This document shows, piece after piece, positions 9,087-17,243 of a stretch of 64,000 bases of DNA; within the stretch, counting starts at the first letter, position 1, and each line of letters opens with the position of its first letter. Position numbers and translations under genes: made by a program. Source of the stretch: Verrucomicrobiota bacterium (GTDB lineage: Bacteria; Verrucomicrobiota; Verrucomicrobiia; Opitutales; Opitutaceae); NCBI GenBank assembly GCA_014584295.1, contig JACTNC010000063.1, forward strand, positions 149,029 to 213,028, read 5' to 3'. Below the pieces are notes generated by a model that saw nothing but the letters and a program-made list of their open reading frames with translations, did not search any database and was not told where the DNA came from.

Positions 9087-9268
9087 AACGGCGCGACTTG
9101 GTCGCTAAGCTCGAAGAGGCAGGGTGTGCGTTGCTCCGGCATGGCGGCAAGCACGACGTCTATCACAACCCAAGCACCGGTAGGTCGGAGCCCGTTCCCC
9201 GGCATCGCGAGGTGAATGAGCTACTCGCGAAGAAGATATTGAAGTCATTGACGCAGTCCGACTCGTGA
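9083..9268 (+). CDS. hicA: HicA-family mRNA interferase toxin
   Basis: The 61-residue product matches HicA in size and motifs. It begins MKRRDLVAKLEEAGC, continues LLRHGGKHDVYHNP with the likely catalytic histidine in GKHD, and ends with PVPRHREVNELLAKKILKSL. HicA toxins are double-stranded-RNA-binding-fold ribonucleases that cleave mRNA. The ATG overlaps the hicB stop by four bases. The pair stands alone between a tRNA and a repeat-rich non-coding stretch. Confidence 0.87.
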   Translation: MKRRDLVAKLEEAGCALLRHGGKHDVYHNPSTGRSEPVPRHREVNELLAKKILKSLTQSDS

Positions 9269-9459
9269 AAAGGGCCAGAGTCCGTCCCCGCGAAGTAGGC
9301 AGCACGTTATCCTGAGGGATCCAAATCGGGGTAGCCTCACCCTGCCCCCGGGATCCGCACCCAAAGCGCCTTTATCTCCCATAACTAAACCCACCCGATC
9401 CGCTGTCTAACGATCGGGGACCACTTCAGTTCCGCCTTGGCGACAGAGGGATTGGCCCA

Positions 9460-9475
9460 CACGAAGACACGAAGG
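9460..9475 (+). repeat. CACGAAGACACGAAGG repeat, left arm
   Basis: This 16-mer is the exact reverse complement of 9859-9874. Imperfect copies lie at 41686-41701 and 41745-41760. All copies are in non-coding gaps. Confidence 0.8.
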
Positions 9476-9498
9476 ACTGAAAAAATCCAGGCCAGCCT

Positions 9499-9523
9499 AG
9501 GAGGGGCGCGCTTCGTCGTGACC
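9499..9523 (+). repeat. GAGGGGCGCGCTTCGTCGTG dispersed repeat, copy 1
   Basis: The core GAGGGGCGCGCTTCGTCGTG recurs at 38.3 kb in two near-tandem copies. A shorter related string, GCGCACTTCGTCGTG, lies near 8385-8399. Confidence 0.75.
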
Positions 9524-9710
9524 GGGATCGCCCAGCGCGCCTCAACGCCAGCCCTTTCGCCGATTCATCGACCCCATGTTCCCTTGTGGCAATGCCCCTG
9601 AGTCAGATCCTGGCCACATCCCAAAGCGATCCAGGCACGACGGAGCGTGCCCCTCCAAATTGCCAGGAAGATCAATCTCATCCTCAGCACCTTCACCAAT
9701 TTCCATTCCA

Positions 9711-9770
9711 GTTCATCCGCAGATTTCGGGAGGGACGCAGATTCCGGAATCGATCCGCAAGGAACCAATC
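9711..9770 (+). repeat. TTCATCCGCAG-type dispersed repeat, copy 1
   Basis: About 55 bases starting TTCATCCGCAGATTT and containing GGACGCAGATT and CGATCCGCAAGGA align with 41410-41462 in the same orientation. This copy has lost the second arm of the hairpin that is intact at 41412-41432. Confidence 0.65.
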
Positions 9771-9858
9771 TGGGTAAATCAGCGCCATCTGCGGATTCCG
9801 TTCTCCGAGATGACCGAGCGGAAAAGCAGTCAAGCTAGACACCTCCCCCTGTTCTCCT

Positions 9859-9874
9859 CCTTCGTGTCTTCGTG
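9859..9874 (-). repeat. CACGAAGACACGAAGG repeat, right arm
   Basis: This is the perfect inverted partner of 9460-9475. The wider block around 9841-9885, including CTGTTCTCC and CCTTTGTGCG, is homologous to the reverse complement of about 41741-41785. Confidence 0.8.
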
Positions 9875-10003
9875 CCTTTGTGCGAGCCGCTGTGAACCAA
9901 GTCGTCAAACCGCTGTCTTGGGCGAAGATCGTGCTCACAAATCTTGCCTCCTCCGGCGGCGAATGGTTTTCTGTGGGAACGAATCCCTTTCCAATCGCCG
10001 CGA

Positions 10004-11164
10004 ATGAGCGCTGCCGCGCAATCCCGTTCTCTCTTCCTCATCACTCACGAGTTTTACCCCAAGCGGGGTGGAATTGCCACGTTTGCAGAGGAGATTGCCA
10101 AGGCATCCGTCGGTCTTGGATTCGACGTTGAGGTCTGGGCGCAATCCGCACCGGCGTCCGGGCGCGAAAAGTCCTGGCCGTTCCGATTGCGCCGACTCCC
10201 ACTTTCCGGCACCCACGACTTCCGGTGTCAGTTCAAGCTGGCGTCGCAGCTAATAGCCGAACGGCGGCGGCTGCGCTATGCCACGGTCTACCTGCCGGAG
10301 CCCGGACCCATGCTCGCCATGATGATGCTTCTGGGCATCCCGGCATTTCGCCCCAAGCACCTGATCCTAACTTTTCATGGTTCAGAGATCCTCCGCTTCC
10401 ACCGAAACCCCGTCACGCGCCGCCTCGCCAACCGGCTGATCGCCCGGGCCTCACGCATCAGCACGCTGTCCCATTTCACCTACAATCTGCTCACGGAGCG
10501 TTTTCCCGCAGCAAACGGAAAAACGTTCCTGACGCCGGGGGCCCTTCGCTCGGACTTTGCGGTCGTTCAAGATCCGCCCGTGAGCCACGCGAGGGAAAAG
10601 CTCATCGTTCTTACTGTGGGGCGCCTTCATCCGCGCAAGGGACAGCTCCTGACCTTGCAGGCGCTCCAGGCACTCGCCCCGCGTTTCCGCCAACGCATCG
10701 AATACTGGATCGTCGGCGATCACAATCGGCACCACTACGAACAGAAGCTGCGCGAGGCCGCATCGCTGAGCGACCTCAAAGTCCGCTTCTTCGGCGAACT
10801 GCCCGACGACGAGCTCGATCGGATCTACGATCGCGCCGACATCTTTGCCATGACCAGCATCGACTACCGACAAAGCGTCGAGGGATTCGGCCTCGTCTAC
10901 CTCGAGGCGGCAGCCCACGGGCTTCCCGTTGTCGCCCACTCCATCGGTGGAGTCTCCGAAGCTGTCGTCGATGGCGTCACCGGCCTTTGTGTGCCGCCCA
11001 ATTATCCCGCACAGCTCACCGCCGCCTTCGAACGCCTTATCGCCGACGATGACCTTCGCCAGCGATTGGGGGAGGCCGGACGCGCCTGGGCGCGACGCAA
11101 CACGTGGCACAAGGCCGCGGACCTTCTCTTCAACTCCCCCCACCCGCGGGCCGCGCACTCATGA
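10004..11164 (+). CDS. Glycosyltransferase family 4 (GT-B fold)
   Basis: The 386-residue protein has the GT4 pattern. The N-terminal Rossmann half opens with LFLITHEFYPKRGGIATF, the usual glycine-rich acceptor loop of GT-B enzymes. The C-terminal half has LTVGRLHPRKGQ, then SVEGFGLVYLEAAAHGLPVV with the EGFGL-type EX7E motif and AHSIGGVSEAV. Such enzymes transfer a sugar from a nucleotide donor to lipids, polysaccharides or small molecules. The acceptor cannot be read. It overlaps the next gene by four bases, so it is co-translated with a YbgC-type thioesterase. No polysaccharide cluster surrounds it. Confidence 0.92.
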   Translation: MSAAAQSRSLFLITHEFYPKRGGIATFAEEIAKASVGLGFDVEVWAQSAPASGREKSWPFRLRRLPLSGTHDFRCQFKLASQLIAERRRLRYATVYLPEPGPMLAMMMLLGIPAFRPKHLILTFHGSEILRFHRNPVTRRLANRLIARASRISTLSHFTYNLLTERFPAANGKTFLTPGALRSDFAVVQDPPVSHAREKLIVLTVGRLHPRKGQLLTLQALQALAPRFRQRIEYWIVGDHNRHHYEQKLREAASLSDLKVRFFGELPDDELDRIYDRADIFAMTSIDYRQSVEGFGLVYLEAAAHGLPVVAHSIGGVSEAVVDGVTGLCVPPNYPAQLTAAFERLIADDDLRQRLGEAGRAWARRNTWHKAADLLFNSPHPRAAHS

Positions 11165-11568
11165 TCCAGTCGCGCACAACAATCATGGTCCGCTACGCGG
11201 AAACCGATATGATGGGGGTCGTTTACCACGGCAGTTTCCTGCCCTGGTTCGAAGTCGGCCGCACCAATCTGCTGAAGGAGCACGGCATCCGATACCGGCT
11301 TCTCGAGGCGGAGGGGTTCCGCCTCCCGGTGCTTGAGGTGAACGTCAAGTATTTCCGGCCTGCGCTCTATGACGACGAGCTCACGATCGTGACCTCCATG
11401 CGCGAGAAACCCCTTCTCCGCATCAAGCTCGAGTACGAGGTCCTCCGTGGTGAGGAGCGCCTGGCCTCGGGGTCGACCCTCCACGCGTTCATCGACAAAT
11501 CAGGACGTCCCGTGCGCCCGCCTCCGGCCTTTTCCGAGAGGATGGCAGCCCTGTTTGAAAGGCAGTGA
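11161..11568 (+). CDS. Hotdog-fold acyl-CoA thioesterase, YbgC/4-HBA-CoA type
   Basis: The 135-residue protein has the signature VRYAETDMMGVVYHGSFLPW, in which the aspartate of the ETD motif is the family's catalytic acid. The rest of the hotdog fold follows (VKYFRPALYDDELTI, GSTLHAFID). These enzymes hydrolyse short acyl-CoA or aromatic acyl-CoA thioesters. The ATG overlaps the glycosyltransferase stop as ATGA. It is convergent with aroK, with six bases between the stops. There is no tol-pal cluster nearby, so the usual YbgC context is absent. Confidence 0.92.
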   Translation: MIQSRTTIMVRYAETDMMGVVYHGSFLPWFEVGRTNLLKEHGIRYRLLEAEGFRLPVLEVNVKYFRPALYDDELTIVTSMREKPLLRIKLEYEVLRGEERLASGSTLHAFIDKSGRPVRPPPAFSERMAALFERQ

Positions 11569-11574
11569 CGCGGC

Positions 11575-12156
11575 TCACGACGACGCGTGAGACTGACGCC
11601 GCCGCCTGCGCGCCCAATCACCCGCCTCGCGCCGATAGGCCCGGATCACGTGTGCGACGACATCGTGCAAGGTGCGCCCATCCGTCAGAATGATTGTCCC
11701 GGTCCTTCGATAAACGGGCTCCCTCGCCGCATACAACGTGCGGATCCTCTCCTCCGGGTTCGAGACATTGAGCAGGGGTCTGTGCCGCAGCCCCTGCGTG
11801 CGCTTCAGGATCGTTTCCAGCGACGCGTGCAGGCAGATGACCACTCCCTTCTCGTGCAGGAGTTCCAGCATACCGTCAGGCACCACAAGCCCGCCACCAC
11901 AGGCCACGATATGGCGGGAGACAGGGTGACCGTTTTCCACAAAAGCCCGCTCCATCGCCCGAAACGCCGCCTCCCCCTCCTGCGCGAAAATCTCCGTAAC
12001 AGGCTTGTTCGCAAGGCGCTCAATCTCGTGGTCGCTGTCAATGAACGTGTAACCCAGCTTCTGCCCGACGGCCCGGCCGACCGTGCTCTTGCCGGTTCCC
12101 ATGAAACCGACCAGGTAGAGATTGGGTTCCAAATATGGCATCGTGTCTGCGGTCAT
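11575..12156 (-). CDS. aroK: Shikimate kinase
   Basis: The product of about 193 residues phosphorylates shikimate at the 3-hydroxyl in aromatic amino acid synthesis. The Walker A loop is GFMGTGKSTVGR, followed by the shikimate-binding DSDHEIE. The lid arginine and the substrate glycine triad are seen in FRAMERAF and VACGGGLV, and RHRPLL follows. The start was placed at 12156; alternatives are 12171 and 12141. The C-terminus has an Arg-rich extension beyond the domain. It is divergent from the threonine aldolase. Confidence 0.93.
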   Translation of the reverse strand: MTADTMPYLEPNLYLVGFMGTGKSTVGRAVGQKLGYTFIDSDHEIERLANKPVTEIFAQEGEAAFRAMERAFVENGHPVSRHIVACGGGLVVPDGMLELLHEKGVVICLHASLETILKRTQGLRHRPLLNVSNPEERIRTLYAAREPVYRRTGTIILTDGRTLHDVVAHVIRAYRREAGDWARRRRRQSHASS

Positions 12157-12250
12157 CCCGTCACCGCGCATGCTTCATGGCGTTTACCGGTCTGCCAACG
12201 TCTAAAAGAATCGTCTTCACCGGTTGCCGTCCTCAGGAGAGACTCTCCCC

Positions 12251-13339
12251 ATGCCTGACCGAACCGCGGAACACAAAGCTCATCTCGACTATCATTTCGC
12301 CAGCGACAACACCTCGGGCATCTGCCCTGAAGCCTGGGCCTCCCTGGAGGCAGCCAATCGGGGCCGCCTGCCCAGTTACGGCACCGACGACTGGACGCGA
12401 CGCGCCTGCGACCGCATCCGCAGCCTCTTCGAGAAACCGGATGCCGAGGTCTTCTTCGTCTTCAACGGTACGGCAGCAAACTCCTTGTCGCTCGCATCTC
12501 TCTGCCAAAGCTACCACAGCGTGATCTGCCACGAGGCAGCCCACGTGGAAACGGACGAATGCGGTGCGCCCGAATTCTTTTCGAACGGCACAAAGATTCT
12601 CACCTCTCCCGGGCGCGACGGCAAACTCACCCCGGAGAGTGTGGAGGCGCTCATCCTCAAGCGGACAGACATTCATTTTCCCAAGGCCAGGGTCCTTTCC
12701 CTGACACAGTCAACGGAATGGGGCACCGTCTACTCGGTCGCGGAAATCGCCGCTCTCAGCGCGCTCGCGAAAAGACACGGTCTCGCCGTTCACATGGACG
12801 GCTCGCGGTTTTCCAATGCAGCCGCAGCACTTGCATCGCGAAAAGCCGGACCCGGAGCGGCGATCTCGCCAGCAGACATCACCTGGAAGGCCGGCGTCGA
12901 TGTGCTGTGCTTCGGGGGGACAAAAAACGGCATGACCACGAGCGAGGCGGTCGTCTTCTTCAACCCGGCGCTCGCCCGCGAATTCGACTACCGCTGCAAG
13001 CAGGCGGGCCAGCTCGCGTCAAAGATGCGCTTTCTCAGCGCCCAATGGCTCGGCATGCTGGAATCGGACGCATGGCTTCGACATGCCGGACACGCCAACG
13101 CCATGACTCAAAAACTGGCGAACGCCCTGCGCGGCCTGCCCGGCATCCGCATCCTTGTGGAACCGGAGGTCAATGCGCTGTTCGTTGACATCCCCTCCGC
13201 GGCAGCAAAGCGGATGCACGAAAAAGGGTGGCACTTTTACAACTTCATCGGCGCACAGGGATACCGCCTGATGTGCTCGTGGGATACGAGACCGGATGAC
13301 CTCGAACGCTTCGTTTCCGACCTGCGCGCCTCGCTTTAG
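12251..13339 (+). CDS. ltaE: Low-specificity threonine aldolase / beta-eliminating lyase
   Basis: The 362-residue PLP enzyme of fold type I cleaves threonine or allo-threonine to glycine and acetaldehyde. It opens with YHFASDNTSGICPEAW. The cofactor region HMDGSRFSNAAAAL is followed by VDVLCFGGTKNGM, which holds the PLP lysine. The start at 12251 is preceded by CAGGAGAG. That ribosome binding site is one arm of the inverted repeat GGAGAG-A-CTCTCC (12236-12248). Some relatives act on other beta-hydroxy amino acids, so the specificity is not certain. Confidence 0.9.
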   Translation: MPDRTAEHKAHLDYHFASDNTSGICPEAWASLEAANRGRLPSYGTDDWTRRACDRIRSLFEKPDAEVFFVFNGTAANSLSLASLCQSYHSVICHEAAHVETDECGAPEFFSNGTKILTSPGRDGKLTPESVEALILKRTDIHFPKARVLSLTQSTEWGTVYSVAEIAALSALAKRHGLAVHMDGSRFSNAAAALASRKAGPGAAISPADITWKAGVDVLCFGGTKNGMTTSEAVVFFNPALAREFDYRCKQAGQLASKMRFLSAQWLGMLESDAWLRHAGHANAMTQKLANALRGLPGIRILVEPEVNALFVDIPSAAAKRMHEKGWHFYNFIGAQGYRLMCSWDTRPDDLERFVSDLRASL

Positions 13340-13370
13340 GTCCGAAACCTGCTAGCAAGTACGTCGCACC

Positions 13371-14231
13371 ATGAAACTGCACGTCACCCACCTGAGCCGT
13401 TACGAATATGAGCGCACCGTAACGTTCTCACCCCACCACCTCTACCTGCGCCCGAGGGAGACTCCCCTGCTGCGGGTAAACTCCTTTGGCTTCAACATCT
13501 CGCCCGACGCCAAGCTTGTCTGGACACGAGACGCCCACGACGTCCTGCTGGCGACCGCCTATTTCTGGGACGGCGCGCAGGCATTGAGCATCCGCACGGA
13601 TTTCGAGGTCGAAACACATGACAGCAATCCGTTCGACTTCATTCTCAAGCCACACGCGACGACTTTTCCGTTTTCCTACACGCCGCTGGAACGGCTCAGT
13701 CTTGCCCCCTACCTGTCGCCGCCATCCGCCGAAACACAGAAGCTCCTGCATGCCTGGCTGCACGAGCAGGGATTCCAACCTTCCGGTGATACCGTGCCTT
13801 TCATCACCAATCTCAACCGGCTGCTGTATTCATCCATGGACTACGTCAGACGGGATGCCCCGGGAATCCAGGACGCGCGCACAACATTGTCCCGCAAGGG
13901 CGGGGCCTGCCGCGACTACGCAGTCCTGCTCACCGAGCTCTGCAGGACGCTGGGCCTCGCTGCGCGCTTCGTCAGCGGCTATGTGTATTCAGAGCCCAAT
14001 GACAATCACAGGTCGCTCGGAGCCATGCACGCCTGGACGGAAGTCTATCTGCCCGGCGCGGGCTGGAAGGGCTTGGATCCGACCCATGGGGTTTTCTGCG
14101 ATGACTCCTTCATTCCAGTCGCCCACGCGCCGTCGGCCGAAAGCGTGAACCCGATTCAGGGAAGCATTTACAGCCAGTCCCGTGTCCAGAGTTCCCTGCT
14201 GACCGATGTAAGAGTGGAGAAGCGTGGGTGA
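13371..14231 (+). CDS. Transglutaminase-like cysteine protease family protein
   Basis: The 286-residue protein has a bacterial transglutaminase N-terminal beta domain (residues 1-120, starting MKLHVTHLSRYEYE). The transglutaminase-like core follows. The catalytic triad is visible: Cys in KGGACRDYAVLL, His in AMHAWTEVYLPGAGW, and Asp in GLDPTHG. There is no signal peptide, so it is cytoplasmic. Family members act as peptidases or amidases; the substrate is unknown. It lies 31 bases after the threonine aldolase on the same strand and may share its transcript. Confidence 0.92.
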   Translation: MKLHVTHLSRYEYERTVTFSPHHLYLRPRETPLLRVNSFGFNISPDAKLVWTRDAHDVLLATAYFWDGAQALSIRTDFEVETHDSNPFDFILKPHATTFPFSYTPLERLSLAPYLSPPSAETQKLLHAWLHEQGFQPSGDTVPFITNLNRLLYSSMDYVRRDAPGIQDARTTLSRKGGACRDYAVLLTELCRTLGLAARFVSGYVYSEPNDNHRSLGAMHAWTEVYLPGAGWKGLDPTHGVFCDDSFIPVAHAPSAESVNPIQGSIYSQSRVQSSLLTDVRVEKRG

Positions 14232-14272
14232 CCGCCACGCTCCTCCTTGAATTTCGAGACCGGTCCTATCGA

Positions 14273-15049
14273 CTACTTGGCGGGCGTGTTTGCCGCAGGC
14301 GTCGCAGCCGTGGGCTTCAGATCGAGGAGCTCGACATCAAAAATCAGCGTTGATGCAGGCGGAATTCCCGGGCGCGCGTCGTCGCCGTAGGCAAGATGCG
14401 GCGGAACATAGAGCTTAATCTTTCCGCCTTTGTTGATTTTCTGGAGTCCTTCGGTCCATCCGGGAATGACCTGGTCCAGCGCGAACTCGGCGGGCTCATT
14501 GCGCTGCATCGAGCTGTCAAAAACAGAGCCATCGATCAATTTTCCGGTATAGTGAACCTTGACGGTGTCGGTCGCCTTCGGGAACTCACCCGACCCCTGC
14601 TGCACGATCTCATAGGCGAGGCCGCTGGGAAGCGTTGTCACGCCGGGCTTCGCCTTCACTTCTGCCAGGAACTTCGCCGAAGCGGCGAGTCCCTCCTGTT
14701 TGAGAACATCGAGATACTGCTGCTGCTTCTGCTGGAGAAACTTGTCCATCTCCGGCCCGATCTCCTCGAGCTTGTACGGTGCATCCTTGCCCGCCGCGGC
14801 GATCTGCAGGCCCTTGATGATGAGCGCAGTCTGCTCGGCTGTGAACTTGAGCTCGGTGATGCCGATCCGTTTTCCAACAAACCAGCCAAACGTTTCAAGC
14901 AACTGCTCCTCCGAGAATTTTGGCGCAGGGGCGGCAGGTGCAGCCGCTGCCGCAGGGGTGGCCGCGGGATCGGCCGGCGTCTGGGCGTGTGTCAGATGGG
15001 AGCAGGCAACTGTCACTGCAACCGTGGTGAAAATGCGGGTGAGATTCAT
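14273..15049 (-). CDS. Exported FKBP-type peptidyl-prolyl isomerase
   Basis: The 258-residue protein begins with a signal peptide (MNLTRIFTTVAVTVACSH). An Ala/Pro-rich spacer is followed by an FKBP N-terminal dimerisation helix region (residues 50-150) like Mip/FkpA. The C-terminal FKBP domain has VKVHYTGKLIDGSVFDSS, VIPGWTEGLQ and PPHLAYGDD. The order of these parts points to a periplasmic folding catalyst. ATG 15049 is chosen because the signal peptide starts there. The C-terminal tail is Pro/Ala-rich. Confidence 0.93.
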   Translation of the reverse strand: MNLTRIFTTVAVTVACSHLTHAQTPADPAATPAAAAAPAAPAPKFSEEQLLETFGWFVGKRIGITELKFTAEQTALIIKGLQIAAAGKDAPYKLEEIGPEMDKFLQQKQQQYLDVLKQEGLAASAKFLAEVKAKPGVTTLPSGLAYEIVQQGSGEFPKATDTVKVHYTGKLIDGSVFDSSMQRNEPAEFALDQVIPGWTEGLQKINKGGKIKLYVPPHLAYGDDARPGIPPASTLIFDVELLDLKPTAATPAANTPAK

Positions 15050-15302
15050 GGGTGATGGTGATGAGATCCGGAACAAGGAGATTTGTTACCGTAAAAGTAT
15101 CAAGCGTACGCTCCTGCCGCTGGTTGGCAAACCCTAATGAGCCACTCATGGGCCGACAGGACTTGAGCCGATTTCCATCCCTGGCTGATCACAGCCGCCA
15201 TATCCGCGCCCGGACCCTGGACCGTCGTTTCAACCAAGGTGCAATCAGGCTTTACTCGCTTGAGTCAGGGCAGCAAGACCGGTTGATTGATCCGCCTCGA
15301 CC

Positions 15303-17219
15303 ATGCATCACGATCAATTTTGGACCAGCCAGGATGGACAGATTCTCCTGGTGAAGCCAAAGGACGACGCCAACGCCACTCTGACTCTCGCCTTCTGGCC
15401 AAAAAACCCGGCCGAATTCGAGTTCCTCAAGGCCCATCTTTCCGACGTCCGTTTCACCCTGCGGAGCACGCTCGCCCGCATCGGGATAGAAATGCTGCTG
15501 CGCGGTCCTTTCTGCATCGACGGGAACCGGCTCACGATCGAAGCGGATGCCTTCATCTACGATACCAGTTTCCCCAACACGCCCTTTTGGAAGAAACTGC
15601 TCCGCCCGGGTGTCCCGGTAGGGCGCCTCTACTACGCACCCCCCGCCGCAAAACTGACCACCGCCGAGATCTGGGCGAGCGTAAAGGCAAACAAGATCAA
15701 GCTGCCCAACACCATCAGCATTGATCGGGACGGACGCGTTTACCTCACCCCGCATCAAGTCACCTATACCCTCAATCCCAAACTTCCCCGCGGCAGTTTC
15801 GAACGTCTCGTCGCCGGTGAAGCCGGTCGCGCCTACCTCGACAAGGTGCAGATCCGACGCGAGGCTTCACCGCTGACCGTCCCTCCCCGCTCGGGCATCC
15901 TCACAAGCTGCTCCATGTATTTGAAGGAGCACTACGTCGTGCTCAACCAGGGCGAGGGCCATTTTGGCATCCACACCAGCGCAGTCCTGCTCGATCCGCT
16001 CAAGACCTTCGGCACAAATGTCATGCTGGAGATCTACAACACGGGCGACCAGCCGGTGGTGAACCCCCTGGTCTCCGTCGAAATTTTCCGCGCCCCGCCG
16101 CCCACCGATCCGGAAACAAAGTCCATCGCCAAGCGCCGCACGCGCCTGCTTTCCACGGTCACGGACATCTACCAATGCCTCGACGAGAATCCCCCGAAGA
16201 GCACCGTTGAAGCCCGCCCGAAAACCACGATCACCGTGCGCGGACAGAGCGCCCTGATGGAAAACGCCTGTCTGCTTTTTCAGGCAGGCAATCCACCCAG
16301 CCTGCGTGGCAAGCTTGCAGAGGCCCGGCTCGACGCCTGCGGTTACAAGACGATCGTGCAGGCACTCGACAACGCCCCGCCGGACGCCGACACCCTGCTC
16401 ATCGACTATTTTCCCAACCTGTTCGAAAATATCGAGCTCCTCACCCGCATCCACGAGTTCAAGCTCAAGCGCATCGTTTTCCGCAAGCCGTCCCGCACCC
16501 ACGGCTTCTTCCTCTCCAGCAACGCCCACAGCCGCCTGGACAATTTCTACGCCATCGGACTCGACGTCTACTGGTTCAACCCGACGATGGGCGACTTGTA
16601 TGTTCACACCTACAAGAAGGATCAGGGGTTCTTTATCCGGGAAGAACTGGTCAAGCGCTTTGAGGGCGCGACGATTCTCGCGTTCTACGGAAGCGCCGCG
16701 GGACTCGACGTCGAACAGACGCGCAGGATCTCAACCCTCATCGACACCCTCACCGGCTTCATCGGTCCCAACGTGGGTGTGCTCACCGGTGGCGGAGGCG
16801 GGGTCATGCGGCTCGCCACCGACCAGGCGCGCAGCCAGGGCGCACTCACCGGCGCATGTTTTCTCGAACTCGAGGCCCAGCCTCCCGAACTCGGCGTCGA
16901 TTTCTTCAATACCTTTCAGGAGCATTCCCGTCACTTCCGCCAAAAGTGGTTTGAAGTGGCCGATTTCTGCATCTTCAACGTCGGCGGTGTCGGCACGCTT
17001 GAGGAAATCGGAATCGAGCTCTGCAATCTCAAACTCGGAATACGCCAGCGCGTGCCCTATGTCTTCTTTGATTCGACCTTCTTTGCCGACCTCCGTGGCC
17101 AATTGCAGGAAATGGTCCGCACCGGACGGGCTCCGGCGTGGATGCTCGACTTCATCCTGTTCTCGGACGACCCCGAGGAGGTGGTCGCCTTCTACCGCAA
17201 GAAACTTCAGGTCCTCTGA
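15303..17219 (+). CDS. Large protein with C-terminal LOG-like Rossmann domain
   Basis: The 638-residue protein ends in a domain resembling LOG/lysine-decarboxylase-like nucleotide-binding proteins. This includes FYGSAAGLD near residue 462, LTGGGGGVMRLA near 495, and VGGVGTLEEIGIEL near 560, equivalent to the PGGxGTxxE motif. The usual proline of that motif is replaced by valine. The N-terminal 400 residues are unrecognised. They include a beta-rich stretch (HYVVLNQGEGHFGIHTSAVL) and a segment beginning LLIDYFPNLFENIELL. Typical LOG proteins are about 200 residues, so this is a large fusion. It lies 24 bases upstream of purD. Nucleotide hydrolysis or sensing is inferred from the fold only. Confidence 0.82.
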   Translation: MHHDQFWTSQDGQILLVKPKDDANATLTLAFWPKNPAEFEFLKAHLSDVRFTLRSTLARIGIEMLLRGPFCIDGNRLTIEADAFIYDTSFPNTPFWKKLLRPGVPVGRLYYAPPAAKLTTAEIWASVKANKIKLPNTISIDRDGRVYLTPHQVTYTLNPKLPRGSFERLVAGEAGRAYLDKVQIRREASPLTVPPRSGILTSCSMYLKEHYVVLNQGEGHFGIHTSAVLLDPLKTFGTNVMLEIYNTGDQPVVNPLVSVEIFRAPPPTDPETKSIAKRRTRLLSTVTDIYQCLDENPPKSTVEARPKTTITVRGQSALMENACLLFQAGNPPSLRGKLAEARLDACGYKTIVQALDNAPPDADTLLIDYFPNLFENIELLTRIHEFKLKRIVFRKPSRTHGFFLSSNAHSRLDNFYAIGLDVYWFNPTMGDLYVHTYKKDQGFFIREELVKRFEGATILAFYGSAAGLDVEQTRRISTLIDTLTGFIGPNVGVLTGGGGGVMRLATDQARSQGALTGACFLELEAQPPELGVDFFNTFQEHSRHFRQKWFEVADFCIFNVGGVGTLEEIGIELCNLKLGIRQRVPYVFFDSTFFADLRGQLQEMVRTGRAPAWMLDFILFSDDPEEVVAFYRKKLQVL

Positions 17220-17243
17220 GCCCGCGGCTTCGCACGATCGCAC

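Larger units (their letters stand above)
9269..10003. other. Repeat-rich non-coding region
   Basis: No gene was found in 735 bases. The region holds a perfect 16-base inverted pair (9460-9475 and 9859-9874), a copy of a GC-rich repeat at 9499-9523 shared with 38.3 kb, and a copy of a hairpin-type repeat near 9711-9770 shared with 41.4 kb. An in-frame TTG at 9944 could extend the next gene but ATG 10004 fits the family better. Confidence 0.6.

Noticed and set aside
9460..9874. CRISPR array
   Set aside because: The repeats are inverted and few, with no regular spacers and no cas genes.
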